Source of the DNA: Collinsella sp.
GTDB lineage: Bacteria; Actinomycetota; Coriobacteriia; Coriobacteriales; Coriobacteriaceae
Length of the DNA stretch: 64,000 nt
Direction: 5' to 3'
NCBI GenBank assembly: GCA_018368345.1
Contig: JAGZEK010000009.1
Location: forward strand, 34,730 to 98,729
Shown: piece by piece, positions 52,633 through 60,968 of the stretch
How the letters are laid out: every line of letters starts with the position of its first letter
Numbering within the stretch: the stretch's first letter is position 1
The notes under the pieces: model-generated
Seen by the model: only the letters and a program-made list of their open reading frames with translations
Databases searched by the model: none
Told to the model about the DNA's origin: nothing
Position numbers and translations under genes: made by a program

Positions 52633-53469
52633 GTGCCCAGACGCATCAAGCGGGCCACCATCGTCTCGTTTACGCTCATACTCCTTGTTGCCGTCTGTGC
52701 GGGCGCCCTGACGTATACCGTTCGAAGCAGTTCTTCCTCCTCGAATGAAGCCGATAGAGATCTCCCGGTGCTCAAAATCGGCGTTACGGATAACGACCCC
52801 TATGTGTATGTCGATACCACGGGCGATTACGCCGGTATCGATATCGACATCGCCCGCGAGGCCTGCAAGCGTGCGGGGCTCAAGCCACAGTTTGTCGATA
52901 TTGACTGGAACGATCGCGACCGGCTGCTCAAAAACGGTGATATCGATTGCCTGTGGTGTGACTATTCTCCCTGTTATCGCGAGGATAAGTATTACTGGAC
53001 CGAGCCGTATCTAACCGTGACGGTCTCGGTTGCCGCCAAGAAAACGAGTGGCATCAAGTCCTTGGCACATCTCGATGGAAGTAAGACCATTGCGGTGATT
53101 GCGGGTTCGGTGAGTGAACGCCGATTGCTTGCGGGGGATCTGGGGGTCTCGTCGGACGTTCAAATCAAATCATATGGCTCTGCCGAACTCTGCAAAGCCG
53201 CTCTAGTCAAAGGGTACGTTGACTGCTGGATGGCGGATGTCCAGTCGCTTGACCGACTCGTTGCTCAGTATCCCGGCGTTTACCGTGTGTTTGCCGACAA
53301 TGTTATGACGGTTGACCTGGGCGTCGCGTTTGATGACAGCTATGAAGGATCGGTCGTAAAGGATCTCAATACCGCGCTGTTCGACATGGATCGAGATGGC
53401 ACGATTGACCGTATTGTGGGCAATTACAAGACAGGAGCGACGACGGGCGGGCAAGGAGGAAATTCATGA
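52633..53469 (+). CDS. family 3 solute-binding protein (amino-acid type), probably membrane-tethered sensor partner
   Basis: 278 aa from a GTG at 52633 with AAAGGGGG just upstream; an ATG twelve codons earlier lacks a ribosome binding site. A basic N-terminus and one hydrophobic segment (IVSFTLILLVAVCAGALTYTV) without a good lipobox suggest an uncleaved anchor. The rest is a SBP_bac_3 domain: LKIGVTDNDPYVYVDTTGDYAGIDIDIAREACKRAG, IDCLWCDYSP, and CWMADVQSLDRLV. No ABC permease or ATPase gene lies beside it; instead its stop overlaps a diguanylate cyclase gene by four bases. It may sense a ligand for that enzyme rather than feed a transporter. Confidence 0.8.
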   Translation: MPRRIKRATIVSFTLILLVAVCAGALTYTVRSSSSSSNEADRDLPVLKIGVTDNDPYVYVDTTGDYAGIDIDIAREACKRAGLKPQFVDIDWNDRDRLLKNGDIDCLWCDYSPCYREDKYYWTEPYLTVTVSVAAKKTSGIKSLAHLDGSKTIAVIAGSVSERRLLAGDLGVSSDVQIKSYGSAELCKAALVKGYVDCWMADVQSLDRLVAQYPGVYRVFADNVMTVDLGVAFDDSYEGSVVKDLNTALFDMDRDGTIDRIVGNYKTGATTGGQGGNS

Positions 53470-55265
53470 CAACTGATGAGCACCGCTTGAGTCGAAAGAC
53501 TCTGAACGTCATAGCTGCCAGCGTTATTGTCAGCGCCGTCTTGTTAGGCCTGTTGTATACGGTTGGAACCCATCGCTGCCTCGAAAAAACGCTTGGGTTT
53601 GGCCAAGAAACCATGGTGTTTTTGGAGAACGCTTGCGAAAAATATGACCGCTACGAACAGGGGAGAAAAACCGAGGCGACGCACGATTTGCTCGCCGCGG
53701 TCGAATCGTTTGCGACGTTCCTGTCCTCTGATCGCGTTGAGGTTAACGACGATCTTATCGAGCAATTTGTCCATGCCGAGAACCTTTCGGGGCTGATGGT
53801 CATGGACTCCGATGGCCATATGGCTGCCCACTACGACATCGATGGTCGCGATCCGCTCATGTTGTGGCGAGATGAGTTGGCCTGTTCGCCGGTCGCATCG
53901 ATGTATCAAGGTTCCAAAGTGACCTACTCAACTGTCGATGAGCGCCGTGGTGTCGTTTTTGCCGTCTGTGCTGTTCCGTATGGCGACGGCGTTGCCCTGG
54001 CATACCGCTCACTTGTTTCCGATACGGCGGACGACTATTCATATGCCATAGCCGACGTGCTTTCGAACAGTACCTTCCACCAGGGTCCCACGGTGCTTGT
54101 TATGGAGGATGCGGAGATTGTCTCATCCAACAGTGCCGATGCTGACGTGTCGCTCGCCCGACTCCTCACCAGCGTAGGAGTTGAGTGGAAAGACGACGGC
54201 CTGACGCGCATCGAATATCGAGGAGACGAATGGTATGCCGTGCGTGCGGCATATAAGGACTACCGCCTGTTTGCGCTATATCCCAAATCTGAGGTCATGT
54301 CTAACAGGATTTCATTTGTCGCCGTCGGCGTCTTGGTGTGTCTTGCGTTTTGGGTCGTGGTGCTGTTGGCTCGAAATATCGTTGACCACCGCAATTTGGT
54401 CGAAAAGGATAAACAGCTCGGCATTATCAATGCCATAAGCGCCATCTACGATTCGACCTTCCTTTTGCATCTCGACACCCTCGAGATCGAGGGGATCAAT
54501 ATGTCGCCGGCGATAGCGAAGATATTTGCCGAGCACAGCGAGGCATATGACTTTATGGACACGGTCTGCCGGGATATCGTGAGCCCCGAAAGCCGCGAAG
54601 CGGTTGTGGGACTCGTAGATATAAGTTCGCTTCGTGAGCGTATGGAGGGCGTACCGTACTTGGCTGCCGAGGTGCGAGATTGTCGAGGCGCTTGGTACTC
54701 GCTACAGGTTGTCCCCCAGCATCGCGATGAGCAAGGCCGGCTGGAGTCGGTCGTCGTGGCGACGCACAACATATCGATGGTCAAGCATGCCGAGGAGCTG
54801 TCATATCAAGACAAACTGACGGGGCTTCGCAACCGCAACTATCTTGAATCGCGCGGAGATAGCCTGGTAAACGAGGACTTGCCCGTGAGCGTGATTATGT
54901 TGGACTGCAATTATCTCAAGCGGACCAACGACATCTATGGTCACGAGATGGGGGATGAACTGCTGCGACGGACGGCGTCCGTGCTGCGGCGGGTGGCTGG
55001 TGCGGATTATCTGCCGATGCGCCTTGGCGGCGACGAGTTTTTGCTGGTTTGCCCCCATACTGACAACGAGTCTGCGCTCGGGCTGGAACAGGACCTTCGT
55101 CTCGGTCTTGCCGCGGTAAGCGATGAGACCCTGACGGTCAGCGCATCGATTGGCGTGGCGACCGTCGAGACGGCTGGAAATACGCTGGCCGATGTATATC
55201 GCGTCGCCGACCACAATATGTATCGTGAGAAGCGCATGGTCCACGTACAGGGTGCGGACTGCTAA
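53466..55265 (+). CDS. membrane-bound diguanylate cyclase (extracellular sensor, PAS-like, GGDEF)
   Basis: 599 aa. TM1 at about residues 14-34, an extracytoplasmic sensor region of about 240 residues (Cache/dCache-like by layout), TM2 near 280-303 (ISFVAVGVLVCLAFWVVVLLA), a PAS-like region and a GGDEF domain with intact catalytic motif RLGGDEFLL and metal/substrate segments DKLTGLRNRNYLE and MLDCNYLKRTND. It should make c-di-GMP. No RxxD inhibitory site precedes GGDEF. Start and stop codons overlap (ATGA) with the upstream solute-binding protein, indicating a coupled sensory pair. Confidence 0.9.
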   Translation: MTTDEHRLSRKTLNVIAASVIVSAVLLGLLYTVGTHRCLEKTLGFGQETMVFLENACEKYDRYEQGRKTEATHDLLAAVESFATFLSSDRVEVNDDLIEQFVHAENLSGLMVMDSDGHMAAHYDIDGRDPLMLWRDELACSPVASMYQGSKVTYSTVDERRGVVFAVCAVPYGDGVALAYRSLVSDTADDYSYAIADVLSNSTFHQGPTVLVMEDAEIVSSNSADADVSLARLLTSVGVEWKDDGLTRIEYRGDEWYAVRAAYKDYRLFALYPKSEVMSNRISFVAVGVLVCLAFWVVVLLARNIVDHRNLVEKDKQLGIINAISAIYDSTFLLHLDTLEIEGINMSPAIAKIFAEHSEAYDFMDTVCRDIVSPESREAVVGLVDISSLRERMEGVPYLAAEVRDCRGAWYSLQVVPQHRDEQGRLESVVVATHNISMVKHAEELSYQDKLTGLRNRNYLESRGDSLVNEDLPVSVIMLDCNYLKRTNDIYGHEMGDELLRRTASVLRRVAGADYLPMRLGGDEFLLVCPHTDNESALGLEQDLRLGLAAVSDETLTVSASIGVATVETAGNTLADVYRVADHNMYREKRMVHVQGADC

Positions 55266-55378
55266 TCTTGCCCCCACCAGTCCAAGCATCGTAGGATGTT
55301 GAATCGGTGCTTGCGATAATAAGTCGGTCCAGGCGGGGATAATAGACGTCTGAAATTTCTTTCTGAGAGGGGATCTCA

Positions 55379-55642
55379 ATGATTAGTTTTGACTACAAGC
55401 CTCAGGGTGTATGCTCTCGCAATATTCACCTCAATCTCTCTGACGATGGCAGCAAGGTGCTGGGCGTCGAGTTTACTGGCGGCTGCGATGGCAACCTCAA
55501 GGCCATCTCCAGGCTGGTTGAGGGCGCTCCCGCCGATCGCGTAATCGAGGTTCTCGCCGGTAATACCTGCGGTATGAAAAAGACCTCTTGCGCCGATCAG
55601 CTTACGCGCGCTATCGAGGCCGCTCGCGCAGAGATCGCCTAA
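55379..55642 (+). CDS. TSCPD domain-containing protein
   Basis: 87 aa, the normal length of the short stand-alone TSCPD family (also seen at the C-terminus of some ribonucleotide reductases). Conserved Cys positions are visible: VCSRNIHLNL, EFTGGCDGNLKAIS, GNTCGMKKTSCADQLTRAI. Metal binding is likely but the function is unknown. Its TAA shares a base with the following ATG (TAATG), so it is coupled to the Tat lipoprotein gene. Confidence 0.9.
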   Translation: MISFDYKPQGVCSRNIHLNLSDDGSKVLGVEFTGGCDGNLKAISRLVEGAPADRVIEVLAGNTCGMKKTSCADQLTRAIEAARAEIA

Positions 55643-56853
55643 TGAGCATCGCTGATCGCTTTAAGAATGGAATAACGCGTCGAGGTTTTGTGCTGGGTGG
55701 CGCCGCTACCGGTGCTGCTGCCGTACTGGCCGGTTGTTCGAAAAAAACGGGCACGAGTGATGACGCCGCTGGCGAGCCGCAGGTTATCAAGGACGATTCG
55801 AAGATTGTCTCGATCACTGATGAGTACGAAGCTGTTGATATCGATCTTGAGCCCGCGGCCTCGTGGACGCTGCCGCTGGGCACGCTGCTGTACTACTGCG
55901 ATGGCGACTACGCTGCCGCGATGATGGCGCCTGCTTCTGCCCTGCATGCCAATACGCTTGGTGTGCTCAACCTGGGCGATGGCTCGCTTACCACACTTAT
56001 CGAGGATCCCATTGAGGGAACCGGTTATGCGTTTTACGACGTTCGCGCGGGTGATGGCGTGTTCGCATGGGTCGAGATGAACTTTGCCAATGCGTCTTGG
56101 AAACTCTATGCGCAAAACCTTGCAGGCTCCTCCCTTACCGGCAACGCTGTCGAGCTCGACCGCGGCGGCGAAAACTACGATCCGCCGCTCTTCACAGCGT
56201 ATGGGTCGTCGGTCATCTGGTATAAGATGCCTTCGTCCGGCGGCACCAAGACGAGTAACGATTCGTACTGTTACCGTCAGGCGCCCAGCGAGTCCAAGCC
56301 TGAGACTATTTGGAAGTCAACGGGCCGCTTCGCATCCGCCCCGCGTGTGAGCGACGGCATCCTGACCATCTCGCCCCGCGTGCACAATGATGAGGGCGTC
56401 TATTACGGTATGACGGCGATTGACCTGACTGACGGCAACAACACCAAGCGTGCCCAGCTGGTCCTCCCTTCGTCAGTTTCGCCTTTCGAGGCCGTATATA
56501 TGGGCGATACCTTCGTGTTTTCTATCGAGGCGGCCTATAGTGGCGTGGGCAGCCTGGGCAATATGGGCACGTATATCGGTAATGAGGGAGGGCCGTACCT
56601 CTTCCTGTCACGCGAGCCGCTCGCATGTGCGGCTGGCAAGAAGAATAAATACCTTGTTAAGGTACAGGCGTCGCATTTCCTGATCGACACCTCTGCCAAG
56701 ACCTATGGCTCGCTGCTGTCGCCCGACCGCGCTTTGGAATATGGCGATTATCCAGCTACGGCGGGAAAATCGGACTCATTCCTTACGTACGCCACGGTGC
56801 GCAACAGCCAGGGTATACCAGAGACGGTCACTGCACGCCTGTTCTCTCTTTAA
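55642..56853 (+). CDS. Tat-exported lipoprotein of unknown function
   Basis: 403 aa from the ATG at 55642. The N-terminus carries a twin-arginine motif (TRRGFVLGG) followed by a hydrophobic stretch and a lipobox (VLAGC, Cys near residue 32). The mature part is rich in beta-strand-like segments with recurring aromatic/Asp motifs (LLYYCDGDYAAAMM, FAWVEMNFANASWKLYAQNL, SVIWYKMPSS), suggesting a propeller-like fold; I do not recognise the family. It is coupled to the TSCPD gene by a one-base overlap. Confidence 0.8.
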   Translation: MSIADRFKNGITRRGFVLGGAATGAAAVLAGCSKKTGTSDDAAGEPQVIKDDSKIVSITDEYEAVDIDLEPAASWTLPLGTLLYYCDGDYAAAMMAPASALHANTLGVLNLGDGSLTTLIEDPIEGTGYAFYDVRAGDGVFAWVEMNFANASWKLYAQNLAGSSLTGNAVELDRGGENYDPPLFTAYGSSVIWYKMPSSGGTKTSNDSYCYRQAPSESKPETIWKSTGRFASAPRVSDGILTISPRVHNDEGVYYGMTAIDLTDGNNTKRAQLVLPSSVSPFEAVYMGDTFVFSIEAAYSGVGSLGNMGTYIGNEGGPYLFLSREPLACAAGKKNKYLVKVQASHFLIDTSAKTYGSLLSPDRALEYGDYPATAGKSDSFLTYATVRNSQGIPETVTARLFSL

Positions 56854-56912
56854 GTTTAGAGGGGTTAAAAAGGCGCCAACAGGGGAATAAACGCGTTGTA
56901 ATTGTGAGTACC

Positions 56913-56951
56913 GCCCGCCGAGCTGCCGCGTCATAGCGGCATCCGGCGGGC
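56913..56951. other. long GC-rich hairpin between the Tat lipoprotein and response regulator genes
   Basis: GCCCGCCG (56913-56920) pairs with CGGCGGGC (56944-56951), and the inner TGCCGC (56924-56929) with GCGGCA (56936-56941). There is no T-run on either side, so it is a weak candidate for an intrinsic terminator; it may be a 3'-end stabilising structure. Confidence 0.4.
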
Positions 56952-57006
56952 TCAGGTGCGTTAAAATGGGCTTGTTCTTAGCTAATTGAGACAGGGGGGC
57001 CGTGTT

Positions 57007-57729
57007 ATGGCTTCAGATGCAAAAAAGATTCTGCTGGTCGAGGATGAGAAGGCAATCCGTGACGCCGTCGCCGCCTATCTCGAGCGCGAAGGCTACTGGG
57101 TTGTGGGCGTCGGCGACGGCCAGTCCGCGATCGAGGAGTTCGAGAAGCATCAGTTCGACCTGGTCGTGCTCGACCTTATGCTCCCCAAGATCCCCGGCGA
57201 GCGCGTTTGCCGCACCATTCGCGATACCTCGGATGTCCCCATCATCATGCTGACGGCTAAGGGCGAGATCGAGGACCGTATTATCGGTCTTGAGCTCGGC
57301 GCCGACGACTATCTGATTAAGCCGTTCTCGCCGCGCGAGCTCGTCGCCCGCGTTCGCGCTCTGTTCCGCCGTGCCCACCAGGCCGACGAGCCCGCCGTCG
57401 AGGTGCTCGACTTCGGCGATCTGGTCATCGATATTTCGGGCCACAAGATCTTGGTCGAGGGCAAGGAAGTCGATCTGACGGCTTCCGAGTTCAAGCTGCT
57501 CACCACACTTGCTCGTCATCCCGGTCGTGTCTACAACCGTATGGAGCTGGTCGAGAAGGTGCTTGGGTACGACTTTGAGGGCTATGAGCGCACCATCGAT
57601 AGCCACGTGAAGAACCTTCGCGCCAAGCTGGGCGATGATCCCAAGAAGCCCAAGTGGCTCTACACCGTCCATGGTGTCGGATATCGCTTCGAGGCTCCGG
57701 CTAAGACCGATAAGTCGGACGAGAAATAG
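57007..57729 (+). CDS. OmpR/PhoB-family response regulator
   Basis: 240 aa from the ATG at 57007 (AGGGGGG upstream). The receiver domain has acidic residues LLVEDEKAIRD, phosphoacceptor VVLDLMLP, Thr in IIMLTAKGE and Lys in DYLIKPFSPREL. The C-terminal winged-helix domain has LTASEFKLLTTLARHPGRVYNRMELVEKVLG and ERTIDSHVKNLRAKLG, ending VHGVGYRFE. It is 11 bp from the kinase gene and forms a complete two-component system with it. The signal is unknown. Confidence 0.96.
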   Translation: MASDAKKILLVEDEKAIRDAVAAYLEREGYWVVGVGDGQSAIEEFEKHQFDLVVLDLMLPKIPGERVCRTIRDTSDVPIIMLTAKGEIEDRIIGLELGADDYLIKPFSPRELVARVRALFRRAHQADEPAVEVLDFGDLVIDISGHKILVEGKEVDLTASEFKLLTTLARHPGRVYNRMELVEKVLGYDFEGYERTIDSHVKNLRAKLGDDPKKPKWLYTVHGVGYRFEAPAKTDKSDEK

Positions 57730-57740
57730 GGAAATCACAT

Positions 57741-59306
57741 ATGACACCTGCGCGCTTTGAAATCGGACAAAAGCACAAGCAGGAGAGTGAGGCGGGTTCC
57801 AAGGCTAGTTGGAACACGCCTCGTTCCGATTCACGGCCAACGATGAGCTATCCCTCGCGCATGGCACTTGCTTTTGCTCTGACATCGCTCATGACGGTAT
57901 TGGTGCTGGTGGGCGTTGTCTCTGTTGTGTGGGGCACGGTCTTTTCGGATTACACGCGCTCCAATATCGTCGAAATCGCAAATTCCGCTGCCGAGAAGTT
58001 GGCAACCTCATATGAGGAAAACGGCTCTTGGACCGCGGGGGAACTGCGCACGGTTGCAACGTCGAGTTTGGTTTCCGACGATCTGGGTATGCAGGTCGTC
58101 AATAAAAAGGGCGTGATCGTTTATGACGATTCCTGGCCCTCGGCAAGCGCGACCGCCGATGTACGCGAGAGCGAATCGCCGTCGAGCAGCTCGAGCGGTA
58201 AAAAGGCCTCGCATAGCCCGGTCTCGTCAGCGCCCACCGACTCCGATAGCGTTGCCAACGTCGAAATCGTTACGTCCTCTGGCGAGCACGTCGGACAGGT
58301 AAAGCTGTGGGCTATCGGCTCCGACGCCCTGCTCACCAAGGCGGACTCTGCGTTTAGGGAGAAGACCTTTAACGCCATGGCCCTCGCCGCGGTTGTTGCA
58401 ATCTGCATTTCGGTCGTTATCGGATCGCTCGTGTCGCGCATGCTCACCAAGCCGATTCATCGCATCACCAGTACCGCAAAGCAAATCCGTGACGGCGACC
58501 TGTCGGCTCGCACGGGGCTGCGCGGTGATGACGAGATCGATCAGCTGGGTGAGACCTTCGATGAGATGGCCACTTCGCTCGAGAAGGATATGAAACACGA
58601 GAAGCGTCTGACCTCAGACGTTGCACACGAGCTTCGCACGCCGCTTATGGCCATGCTCGCAACGGTCGAGGCCATGCAGGATGGCGTGTATCCCACCGAC
58701 GATGAGCATTTGGAGACCGTTGCTTCCGAGACGCGTCGCCTGGCTCGTCTGGTGCAGCAGATGCTCGACCTGTCGCGCATGGAAAACAGCACGGCTCCGC
58801 TCAACCTTGAGCCGGTGGACATGGTTCCTTTCGTGCGTTCCATCGTCAATGCCCAGGAGCGCCTGTTTGTCGACCGCGATCTGCGCCTGCGTTTTGCGGA
58901 CGAGACCCAGGGTCACGACGATGTCGTCGAGGCCGATCCTGACATGATCACGCAATGTGTTATCAACCTCATGAGCAACGCCATGCGCTACACCCCCGAG
59001 GGCGGTTGGGTCGTGGTGTCGGTGCTCAGTGACCGCAAGCACGTCAGCATTGCCGTTTCTGATACCGGCATCGGTATCGCCAAGGACGATCTGTCGCGCA
59101 TCTTCGGGCGGTTTTGGCGCGCCGATGCCAGCCGCGCCCGCGAAGCTGGCGGCCTGGGCGTTGGCCTCGCCGTGACCAAGCAGATCGTCGAGCGTCACCA
59201 TGGCTACATATCCGTGGAGTCGGAGCTTGGAAAGGGTACGACTTTTACAATTCATCTGCCCCGCGAGCACACGGCAGACGCGGCATCTACTACAATGGAG
59301 CACTAG
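57741..59306 (+). CDS. membrane sensor histidine kinase
   Basis: 521 aa. A cytoplasmic N-terminal ~40 residues, TM1 (ALAFALTSLMTVLVLVGVVSVVW), an extracytoplasmic loop of about 150 residues with a Ser-rich low-complexity patch (residues about 138-165), TM2 (AMALAAVVAICISVVIGSLV), HAMP (TKPIHRITSTAKQIRDGDL), the HisKA H-box DVAHELRTPL and HATPase with N-box MITQCVINLMSNAMRYT, G1 VSDTGIGIAKDDL and G2 GGLGVGLAVTKQIV. Its partner is the adjacent response regulator. The closest general type is the PhoR/BaeS-like kinases. Confidence 0.95.
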   Translation: MTPARFEIGQKHKQESEAGSKASWNTPRSDSRPTMSYPSRMALAFALTSLMTVLVLVGVVSVVWGTVFSDYTRSNIVEIANSAAEKLATSYEENGSWTAGELRTVATSSLVSDDLGMQVVNKKGVIVYDDSWPSASATADVRESESPSSSSSGKKASHSPVSSAPTDSDSVANVEIVTSSGEHVGQVKLWAIGSDALLTKADSAFREKTFNAMALAAVVAICISVVIGSLVSRMLTKPIHRITSTAKQIRDGDLSARTGLRGDDEIDQLGETFDEMATSLEKDMKHEKRLTSDVAHELRTPLMAMLATVEAMQDGVYPTDDEHLETVASETRRLARLVQQMLDLSRMENSTAPLNLEPVDMVPFVRSIVNAQERLFVDRDLRLRFADETQGHDDVVEADPDMITQCVINLMSNAMRYTPEGGWVVVSVLSDRKHVSIAVSDTGIGIAKDDLSRIFGRFWRADASRAREAGGLGVGLAVTKQIVERHHGYISVESELGKGTTFTIHLPREHTADAASTTMEH

Positions 59307-59364
59307 CTTTTCGCTATTCGGTGAAGGAGGGGTTTCGTCCCTGCCGCTCCGAGTTTGCGAAAAC

Positions 59365-59384
59365 ATGCGGGAAAGAACCCGCAT
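59365..59384 (+). terminator. weak terminator-like hairpin between the kinase gene and purC
   Basis: ATGCGGG/CCCGCAT with an AAAGAA loop, followed by TTCTGTCGTATTT. It is 32 bp before the purC start, so it could also sit in the purC leader. Confidence 0.45.
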
Positions 59385-59415
59385 TTCTGTCGTATTTAGG
59401 TAAGGAGTGACTCAC

Positions 59416-60303
59416 GTGACAACGATGGAGCGTCGTCCGGATTCCCGTGGCAAGGTTCGTGATATCTACGATGCCGGTGAAAACCTGCTGATGGTCGCCA
59501 CCGACCGCATTTCTGCGTTCGACTTCATTCTTCCCGACGAGATTCCGTTTAAGGGAGAGGTGCTCAATCGCATCTCGGCATTCTGGTTCGATAAGTTTGC
59601 CGACATCGTCCCCAACCATCTCGTTTCCATCGACCCGGCGGATTTCCCCGAGGAGTTTACTGAGTATCGTGACTACCTCGCTGGCCGCGCCATGCTGGTT
59701 AAGAAGGCCCGGACGATTCCTATCGAGTGCATCGTCCGCGGCTATCTGACCGGTTCGGGCAAGAAGACCTACGACGAGAACGGCACCGTCTGCGGCATCC
59801 AGCTGCCTGAGGGCCTGACCGAGGCTTCCAAGCTTCCCGAGCCGCTGTTCACGCCGTCCACGAAGGCCGAGATCGGTGACCACGACGAGAACATCTCGTT
59901 CGAGCGTTGCTGCGAGATCGTGGGCGAGGACATCGCCACGCAGATTCGTGACCTTTCCCTCAAGATCTACAAGGCCGCTGCCGAGTACGCCGCGACCCGT
60001 GGCATCATCATTGCCGACACCAAGTTCGAGTTTGGTGTTATTGATGGCAAGGTCACGCTGATCGACGAGTGCCTCACGCCCGACTCCAGCCGTTTCTGGC
60101 CTGCTGCCAGCTACGAGGAGGGCAAGATCCAGCCTAGCTACGACAAGCAATTCGTCCGCAATTGGCTCAAGGCCAACTGGGATATGACGGGGGAGACCCC
60201 GCACCTGCCCGCCGAGGTCATCGATGGCACGTCCGAGCGCTATCGCGAGGCCTTCCAGATCATCACGGGCTCCCAGTTCACAAGCATGAAGGAGAACGCA
60301 TAA
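59416..60303 (+). CDS. purC: phosphoribosylaminoimidazole-succinocarboxamide synthase (SAICAR synthetase)
   Basis: 295 aa, the longer form of the family (about 300 aa as in fungi, against 237 in E. coli). It joins CAIR and aspartate. Motifs: RGKVRDIYDAGENLLMVATDRISAFD at the N-terminus, ECIVRGYLTGSG, DTKFEFG and LIDECLTPDSSRFW. A GTG at 59416 with AAGGAGTGA suitably spaced is chosen; an earlier in-frame GTG at 59407 lies inside that ribosome binding site. A hydrophobic-protein gene follows with no gap. Confidence 0.96.
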   Translation: MTTMERRPDSRGKVRDIYDAGENLLMVATDRISAFDFILPDEIPFKGEVLNRISAFWFDKFADIVPNHLVSIDPADFPEEFTEYRDYLAGRAMLVKKARTIPIECIVRGYLTGSGKKTYDENGTVCGIQLPEGLTEASKLPEPLFTPSTKAEIGDHDENISFERCCEIVGEDIATQIRDLSLKIYKAAAEYAATRGIIIADTKFEFGVIDGKVTLIDECLTPDSSRFWPAASYEEGKIQPSYDKQFVRNWLKANWDMTGETPHLPAEVIDGTSERYREAFQIITGSQFTSMKENA

Positions 60304-60879
60304 GTGAGTACCCGTAGCGCCACGAACAAGCGCACGCAATCCCACGAAGTTACCGGGGTTGCGCGCAAGTCTGCCGCATCTGCTAAGCCCGCCCGCCAAG
60401 CAGCGGGCTCCGTTCGCGTCGTGCCGGCTTCGTCTAAGGCACGCCGCAAAGAGCTCGAGAAGGGCGAGAACCTCGAGGGCCTCTCTAAAGAGGAGAAGCG
60501 CGCCCGCAAGGCTAAGCAGCGCGCCAAGGAGGACCGCATCTATACGGTGTCGAATATCCTCCTCAAGCAGGACGAGGACTACACCAAGCGCCGTCGCATC
60601 TGGTGGATTGTGCTCGCCATTGGCATGGTGCTCGTCGTGGCAATTTGGGCCTCGCTGTACTTCGCTCCCGCTGGCATGGTGTCCAGCCCTGTCCAGATGG
60701 TCGGCATCGTTTTGTCCTATGTCATCATCCTAGGTGACTTTATCTACGACTTCGCTCGTATTCGTCCCTTGCGCAACATGTACCGCGCGCAGGCCGAGGG
60801 CATGTCCGAGAACAAGCTCAACGCTCTTATCGAGCGCGCAGCTGCCGAGGAGGACAAGAAGGACTCCAAGAAGAAGTAG
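60304..60879 (+). CDS. hypothetical membrane protein with long basic cytoplasmic N-terminus
   Basis: 191 aa, GTG start directly after the purC stop (TAAGTG), so it is coupled to purC. Residues 1-95 are strongly charged and Lys/Arg/Glu-rich (SKARRKELEKGENLEGLSKEEKRARKAKQRAKED), probably helical. Two hydrophobic segments follow (IWWIVLAIGMVLVVAIWASLYF and MVGIVLSYVIILGDFIYDF) and then a charged tail. The general plan recalls actinobacterial DUF3043 proteins, but I cannot confirm that. It ends at a terminator. Confidence 0.75.
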   Translation: MSTRSATNKRTQSHEVTGVARKSAASAKPARQAAGSVRVVPASSKARRKELEKGENLEGLSKEEKRARKAKQRAKEDRIYTVSNILLKQDEDYTKRRRIWWIVLAIGMVLVVAIWASLYFAPAGMVSSPVQMVGIVLSYVIILGDFIYDFARIRPLRNMYRAQAEGMSENKLNALIERAAAEEDKKDSKKK

Positions 60880-60909
60880 CGTTTGCATACATACTTATCG
60901 CTAAGATAT

Positions 60910-60941
60910 AAGGCGCGTCGTTTTTGCGGCGCGCCTTTTTA
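60910..60941 (+). terminator. intrinsic terminator after the purC unit
   Basis: AAGGCGCG (60910-60917) pairs with CGCGCCTT (60930-60937), followed by TTTA. Confidence 0.85.
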
Positions 60942-60968
60942 CTGTTCTATAGATAGATGGAGTGGCAC

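Noticed and set aside
52633..53469. Lipoprotein anchoring of the solute-binding protein
   Set aside because: The Cys in LLVAVCAG is preceded by Val rather than Ala or Gly and lies inside the hydrophobic core, so it is a poor lipobox.
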